A stretch of 43,425 nucleotides of DNA from a virus, in the IMG/VR virus record IMGVR_UViG_3300043436_001565, positions 1 to 43,425 of that record; one strand, given 5' to 3'. How positions within the stretch are numbered: the first letter of the stretch is position 1; each line of letters begins with the position of its first letter. Below are positions 39,318 to 43,425 of the stretch, piece by piece. The notes beneath the pieces are model-generated. The model saw nothing but the letters and a program-made list of their open reading frames with translations. It was not told the origin of the DNA and searched no databases. Both the position numbers and the translations under genes were made by a program.

Positions 39318-41457
39318 AGATCTAGATCGCGAAATGGCTGGGCTTGAAAAAAGCTTGCTTGAAAAGGCACCAGTCGTATCTGGTGAACTTGTCGACGACA
39401 CAATCCTTAACAGGTTTAAGGAACAAGAAAAAGCCAAGAAGCTAGTTGCTTGGGCAAAGTCAGAGTACGAGAAGTGCAAGGCTGCCCGTAAGGTCGAAGA
39501 AAATGACTGGTACTTACAGCTTGCCTTTTACAACGGATACCAGTACCACGACTGGCGCACCGTTGCAGGCCGTCAAGGCCTAGTCGAAGAGCCAAACCCT
39601 TCAATGCTCCCACGCATCACCGTAAACCGCATTGAGCCAATCATCCGTACAGAGATCGCCAAGACGACTTCTCAGCAGCCATCTGCTGCCGTAGTTCCAT
39701 CGTCTAACGACGAAGAAGACTTGCTATCAGCTACCGCTGGTGAGCAGGTTTGGCAGTCCATCTATGACGCAAACCACTTCCAGACAGAGATTCTTCAGAA
39801 GGCTGAATTCTGGAGAGCTATCACTGGTAATGGATTCATCAAGTGTTTCTGGGATGGCACAGTTCAAAACTTTGATGCACAAAAGGTGCAAGACCCACTA
39901 AGTGGCGAGAAGAAAATCATCCGCGTGCCAAGCGCGTCTGGCGATGTTAGATACGAAGTAGTTTCACCGTTCCACTTATTCGTGCCTGATCTATCTGAAG
40001 AAGACCTAGAGAAGCAGCCTTACGTGTTCAACGTTTACACAAAGAGCGAAGAGTATGTAAAGAACACCTTCAAGAACGTTCTACCTAAAGACTTCAAGCC
40101 AACCAAAGTTACATCTAGCGAGATCCAGGATGCTGCGCTACTTGACCTACGTGGAGTAGACAACGCTAAGCCTGACTCTGTTCTAGTTATGGAAGTTTGG
40201 GTAAAGCCAAACCAGACAGCCTGGCTACCTAAGGGTGGTTTGATCACCATCGTTGACACTGAGATCGTTCAGTACTCTGACTCAGGCATCCCTTACCACC
40301 ACGGCCAGTATCCATTTGCTCACCTTCACGGTGTGCAGAATGGTAAGTTCTACCGCCGTTCAGTAATCAAGTCTTTGATTCCGCTACAGCGCGAATACAA
40401 CAGGACTCGCTCTCAGATCATCCACGCTAAGAACCTAATGGCTAAGCCTCAAATGATGTTCCAAGAAGGATCCGTTGATGCCCGCAAGGTTACAGCACGT
40501 GCAGGTGTTTGGATTCCAGTACGTCCAGGATTCCAGTACCCAACTCCAGTGCCTATTCAGCCGCTGCCTAACTACGTTATCCAGGAAATTCAGCAGCTTC
40601 ACACTGACTTTGAAGACCTATCAGGGCAACACCAGATCAGCCGTGGCGATGCTGGAGGCGTAACTGCCGCTACTGCCTTGGCTTACCTTGGCGAGCGCGA
40701 TGACGCTTACCTAACAACCATCTACAACAGCATCGAAGCAGGTGTTGAAAAGATGGCGAAGCAGGCTTTGAGCTTGTTCGTTCAATACGTAGATGACAAG
40801 CGCCTAATCAAGATCACTGGCGATGACGGATCGTTCGACGCCATGATGCTTTCTGGTGCAGACATTGCATCTGGAACTGACATCCGTGTTGAGTCTGGCT
40901 CCGCATTGCCAACAAGCAAGGCTGCAAGACAAGCTCTAGTTACCGAATGGATGAAGATGGGCTTCATCTCTCCAGAGGACGGCTTGCGTGTACTTGAGAT
41001 GGGTATGTTGAAGCAGTACTACAACACCATCAAGATTGACGAAAACGCAGCACAGCGTGAGAACTTGATGATGAAGAAGATCACTGACGAGATGGCTCAG
41101 CAGTACGAAGACGCATGGAACCAAGGCGCACAGGCTGGCGACATCGATAAACTTGATCCAAACACTGGTCAGCCTCTACAGGTGCCACCAGTTATTAACG
41201 TCAACGACTGGGACAACCACGCTGTTCACCTTGAGGTTCACAACAGGTTCCGTAAGTCACAGGCCTACCAGGGTCTGCCTGACGTAGTTAAAGCAGAATT
41301 CCAGAAGCACGTCACGCTCCACGAGCAAATCTTGCAAAAGCAAGCTGAGCTACAGATGATGATGCAGTCTGGAATGCCACAAGCTCCTGCAGCTGGCGGT
41401 CAGATGCAGGAAGAAGTCCCAGAACAAACTGGGTTTACAGATGAGCAATTAGGATAG
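39307..41457 (+). CDS. Portal protein
   Basis: This 716-aa protein is close to the size of P22 gp1 (725 aa). It has N-terminal W-Y-L-Q-L-A-F-Y-N-G-Y-Q-Y, P-R-I-T-V-N-R-I-E-P-I-I-R, and a long helical C-terminal barrel region rich in Q, M and A. These fit the podoviral portal that forms the DNA gate at one capsid vertex. The gene lies after the terminase and right before the scaffold. It ends in a Q/E-rich tail. The motif P-x-x-x-V-N-x-x-x-P/E is typical of this portal group. Confidence 0.85.
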   Translation: MAIEDLDREMAGLEKSLLEKAPVVSGELVDDTILNRFKEQEKAKKLVAWAKSEYEKCKAARKVEENDWYLQLAFYNGYQYHDWRTVAGRQGLVEEPNPSMLPRITVNRIEPIIRTEIAKTTSQQPSAAVVPSSNDEEDLLSATAGEQVWQSIYDANHFQTEILQKAEFWRAITGNGFIKCFWDGTVQNFDAQKVQDPLSGEKKIIRVPSASGDVRYEVVSPFHLFVPDLSEEDLEKQPYVFNVYTKSEEYVKNTFKNVLPKDFKPTKVTSSEIQDAALLDLRGVDNAKPDSVLVMEVWVKPNQTAWLPKGGLITIVDTEIVQYSDSGIPYHHGQYPFAHLHGVQNGKFYRRSVIKSLIPLQREYNRTRSQIIHAKNLMAKPQMMFQEGSVDARKVTARAGVWIPVRPGFQYPTPVPIQPLPNYVIQEIQQLHTDFEDLSGQHQISRGDAGGVTAATALAYLGERDDAYLTTIYNSIEAGVEKMAKQALSLFVQYVDDKRLIKITGDDGSFDAMMLSGADIASGTDIRVESGSALPTSKAARQALVTEWMKMGFISPEDGLRVLEMGMLKQYYNTIKIDENAAQRENLMMKKITDEMAQQYEDAWNQGAQAGDIDKLDPNTGQPLQVPPVINVNDWDNHAVHLEVHNRFRKSQAYQGLPDVVKAEFQKHVTLHEQILQKQAELQMMMQSGMPQAPAAGGQMQEEVPEQTGFTDEQLG

Positions 41458-41465
41458 GAGACGCA

Positions 41466-42320
41466 ATGTCTGAGGCAATCGATATCAACCCGCCAGAAGC
41501 AGTTGATTCAACACCAGAGGTAGAAGCGCCTGCAGCGCCATCTGCCCCAGAGGCACCAGAAGCAAAAGTACACCCAGCTTACGAGAAGGTCTTAGCAGAG
41601 CTTCCTGAAGCCTGGCACGAAAAGATTGTTCCGCATCTACAGGAGCAAGACAAATACTTCCAGCAGCAGCTAGAGAAGTACACCCCGTTCAAGGAGTTTA
41701 TGGACGTGGACATTAGCCCAGATGTCATCCGTGACAGCCTGCGCTTGGCAGAGGTTGCAGTATCTGACCCTGTTTACCTGTACCGTACACTAGCTGATCA
41801 GCTGAGATCACAAGGCTTGCTTGACGAAGCTGAGGTTGTTGAAAAAGAAGCAAACAAGATCGAAGAGTCTGCGGAAGATGACGACTACGAGCTAAGCCCA
41901 GCATTGCGTAAAGAGTTTGAAGCTCGCGACGCAAAGCTAAAGGAGCAAGAAGACTACATCGAGAACATGAAGTTCGAGGCCGAAGTAAAGGCTGAGCAGG
42001 CTGAGCTTGAGAACCAGATTACTGATCTAACTTCTCGTTACGATGTTACGGATGCACAGATGGACAAGATCCTGAAGGTTCTAGAGATCCAGCTTGCTTC
42101 CGATGACAACGCAACTGTATTTACCGCAGCTAGAGAGCTTGCCGAGATCACTGGCATTCGCTACCCAGCTAAGGGCGTAAACCCTAAAGAAGATGCCCCA
42201 ACTGTTCTAGGCGGAGGTGGCGGAGTTCCATCTCAGCCATTCGAGTTGCCTAAGGACACAAAGGGCAAGAAGGCTATGTTAGCTCAGATGTTTGAGCAGC
42301 AACTAAAAAGCGGTCTATAA
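41466..42320 (+). CDS. Scaffolding protein
   Basis: This 284-aa acidic protein is helical, starting with a proline/alanine/glutamate-rich stretch (residues 8-35). A coiled coil spans about 145-190 (L-K-E-Q-E-D-Y-I-E-N-M-K-F). A glycine-rich link comes before a short basic C-terminal helix (K-G-K-K-A-M-L-A-Q-M-F-E). That basic end is the usual capsid-binding part of scaffold proteins. AGGAG precedes the start, and a terminator and the capsid gene follow. Confidence 0.8.
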   Translation: MSEAIDINPPEAVDSTPEVEAPAAPSAPEAPEAKVHPAYEKVLAELPEAWHEKIVPHLQEQDKYFQQQLEKYTPFKEFMDVDISPDVIRDSLRLAEVAVSDPVYLYRTLADQLRSQGLLDEAEVVEKEANKIEESAEDDDYELSPALRKEFEARDAKLKEQEDYIENMKFEAEVKAEQAELENQITDLTSRYDVTDAQMDKILKVLEIQLASDDNATVFTAARELAEITGIRYPAKGVNPKEDAPTVLGGGGGVPSQPFELPKDTKGKKAMLAQMFEQQLKSGL

Positions 42321-42336
42321 GCTCCATAACCCAGAG

Positions 42337-42363
42337 CCCCGTCGTAATAACGGCGGGGTTTTG
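42337..42363 (+). terminator. Rho-independent terminator between scaffold and capsid genes
   Basis: An 8-bp stem with one G-T pair (42337-42344 and 42351-42358, ccccgtcg/cggcgggg) and a 6-base loop is followed by TTTTG. It lies 17 bases after the scaffold stop. The capsid gene must then have its own promoter or be reached by read-through. No strong promoter is seen in 42364-42455. Confidence 0.8.
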
Positions 42364-42455
42364 TGTTATCCTTGAAGGGTCTTTGGTACAGCCGTTCGAG
42401 TCAGGGCCAGACGATGCAAACAATCCCCCTTTCTTAAATCATAGGAGTCATTTAC

Positions 42456-43425
42456 ATGGCAGGACAGTCAATTCTGACCTTTGCGTCAGAAGCTATCAAA
42501 CTAGTGTATGGCGACCTTCACGAGCAGCTACGGGACAAGAACCCAGCGCTACAGCTCATCGAAGCATCGTCTGCAAACATCACCCGTAACGGTAAAGAAG
42601 TTATCTTCGACACCCACATCGGACGCAACCAGGGTATTGGTGCTCGCGGAGTTCGCGAGAAGCTACCAGTAGCTGGAGCACAGAAGTACAAGCAAGCTCA
42701 CCTATACCTAACCAACCTATACGGTTCAATCGAGGTAGACGGACAGCTATTCGAGCAGGCAGTCGAGGACTACCAGGCATTCATCAACGTTGTTGACAAC
42801 GAAATCAACGGCTTGAAGAAGGACCTTGCAGTCGACCTAAACCGTCAGGTTTACGGAGACGGCACTGGAAAGCTAGCAGTTGTTGTTGCTCAGCCATCCA
42901 GCACCACTCTAGAGGTTGACTCAACCCACTGGCTACAAATCGGAATGACTTTCGACGTTGTAGACCCAACCACTGGCGTAAAGCAGCAGTCAGGCGCAGC
43001 GAGCTCTCTTGAGATCGTAGCAATCGACGAAGAAGACAGCGTTATCACCGTTTCTGGTGGAGCTCTTGGAACCTTCAACACTGCAATCAGCGCTGGCGAC
43101 TTGCTAGTTCGTTCCTCAAACGGAACAAACAACTTCGGCAAGGAGTGGACTGGTCTATCAGCTATCGTTAGTGCAACTGGTGAACTACACGAAATCGACC
43201 CAGACGACTACCCAGTATGGAAGTCAACTGAGGTTGCTCTTGGAGTTCCAGGAACCTCTACTGGTACCCTAACCGAGTTGTCTCTGATCAACCTAGTGCA
43301 GAAAGTTGACAAGCAGGGCGGTGACGTTGACGTAATGTTGGCATCCCCTGGTGTATTCAACGCTTACTGGGATCTACTACAAGGACTACGCCAGTTCACC
43401 AACGGCGCAACCCTTGAAGGTGGAC
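42456..43425 (+). CDS. Major capsid protein, N-terminal part (continues at base 1)
   Basis: The ATG follows AGGAG by eight bases. The frame is open to the end (323 codons) and joins the segment ending at 335, giving 411 aa in the closed circle. The N-terminal arm is S-I-L-T-F-A-S-E-A-I-K-L, then L-R-D-K-N-P-A-L-Q-L-I-E-A, with a helix at about 85-115 (F-E-Q-A-V-E-D-Y-Q-A-F). A beta-rich middle follows. This pattern is usual for HK97-fold capsid proteins of podoviruses. No protease gene is seen. Confidence 0.88.
   Translation, partial: MAGQSILTFASEAIKLVYGDLHEQLRDKNPALQLIEASSANITRNGKEVIFDTHIGRNQGIGARGVREKLPVAGAQKYKQAHLYLTNLYGSIEVDGQLFEQAVEDYQAFINVVDNEINGLKKDLAVDLNRQVYGDGTGKLAVVVAQPSSTTLEVDSTHWLQIGMTFDVVDPTTGVKQQSGAASSLEIVAIDEEDSVITVSGGALGTFNTAISAGDLLVRSSNGTNNFGKEWTGLSAIVSATGELHEIDPDDYPVWKSTEVALGVPGTSTGTLTELSLINLVQKVDKQGGDVDVMLASPGVFNAYWDLLQGLRQFTNGATLEGG
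43357..43425 (+). repeat. 69-bp exact copy of bases 1-69
   Basis: The last 69 bases are identical to the first 69 and keep the capsid frame across the join. This is what a circular or circularly permuted genome gives after assembly, not a natural terminal repeat. The unit length is 43,356 bp. Confidence 0.95.

Noticed and set aside
42388-42420. TTCGAGT within a GC-rich context, like a tRNA T-loop
   Set aside because: No matching acceptor, D or anticodon arms around it; no tRNA can be folded here.

Overview
The window is a complete, circularly closing genome of a short-tailed (podovirus-like) phage that very probably infects an actinobacterium. Bases 1-69 are repeated exactly at 43357-43425, so the unit is a 43,356-bp circle cut open inside the major capsid gene: the capsid gene starts at 42456, runs off the right end and finishes at 335. 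The host assignment rests mainly on a WhiB-family regulator (21579-21872, four cysteines plus a GIWGG motif), a family known only from Actinobacteria and their phages. The absence of a tape-measure gene, a P22-sized portal (716 aa), tubular tail-type proteins and a giant 1836-aa virion protein fit a podovirus. I see no integrase, DNA polymerase, RNA polymerase or tRNA.

Layout. (1) Rightward structural block, 36713 to the end and on through 11012: PD-(D/E)XK nuclease, large terminase, zinc-finger coiled-coil protein with a nested membrane protein, portal, scaffold, capsid (flanked by terminators at 42337-42363 and 350-390), head-tail connector, tail tube/nozzle protein, and probable ejection proteins. 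(2) Leftward block 14385-10993: double-HTH regulator, DUF1599/Nmad1-like protein, candidate small terminase, tail-fibre-like protein, XhlA-like membrane protein, two lysine-rich small proteins and a candidate ADP-ribosyltransferase. (3) Rightward early block 14564-28159: about thirty small, tightly overlapped genes, many of them zinc-ribbon microproteins, with a sliding-clamp-like protein, an excisionase-like HTH protein and WhiB. These are followed by the replication and recombination set: SNF2-type helicase, Cas4-like nuclease, OB-fold protein with a C-terminal HTH, and a prim-pol/SF3 helicase fusion, then an HNH nuclease. (4) Leftward block 36678-28149: collagen-like, beta-propeller-like and Ig-like tail or adhesin proteins, M23 endolysin, holin candidate, small HTH-like protein and a metallophosphoesterase.

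How it fits together: blocks 2 and 3 diverge from 14386-14563, where a repressor-like gene faces an early promoter whose start site carries a perfect-ended inverted repeat. Early genes remodel host regulation (WhiB, HTH and zinc-ribbon proteins) and provide a clamp, prim-pol/helicase, OB-fold protein and nuclease, probably borrowing the host replicative polymerase. The 415-bp gene-free stretch 16217-16631, next to the clamp gene, is rich in inverted and direct repeats and is the best candidate for an origin or control region. The fibre/lysis and structural blocks diverge from a 34-bp gap at 36679-36712.

Most noteworthy observations: the run of zinc-ribbon microproteins; the repeated control element upstream of three early transcription units; a 14-repeat protein whose only irregular repeat lies exactly between repeats 7 and 8; a candidate ADP-ribosyltransferase; an OB-fold/HTH fusion; and two sizeable out-of-frame overlaps (21869-22414 and 38964-39148).
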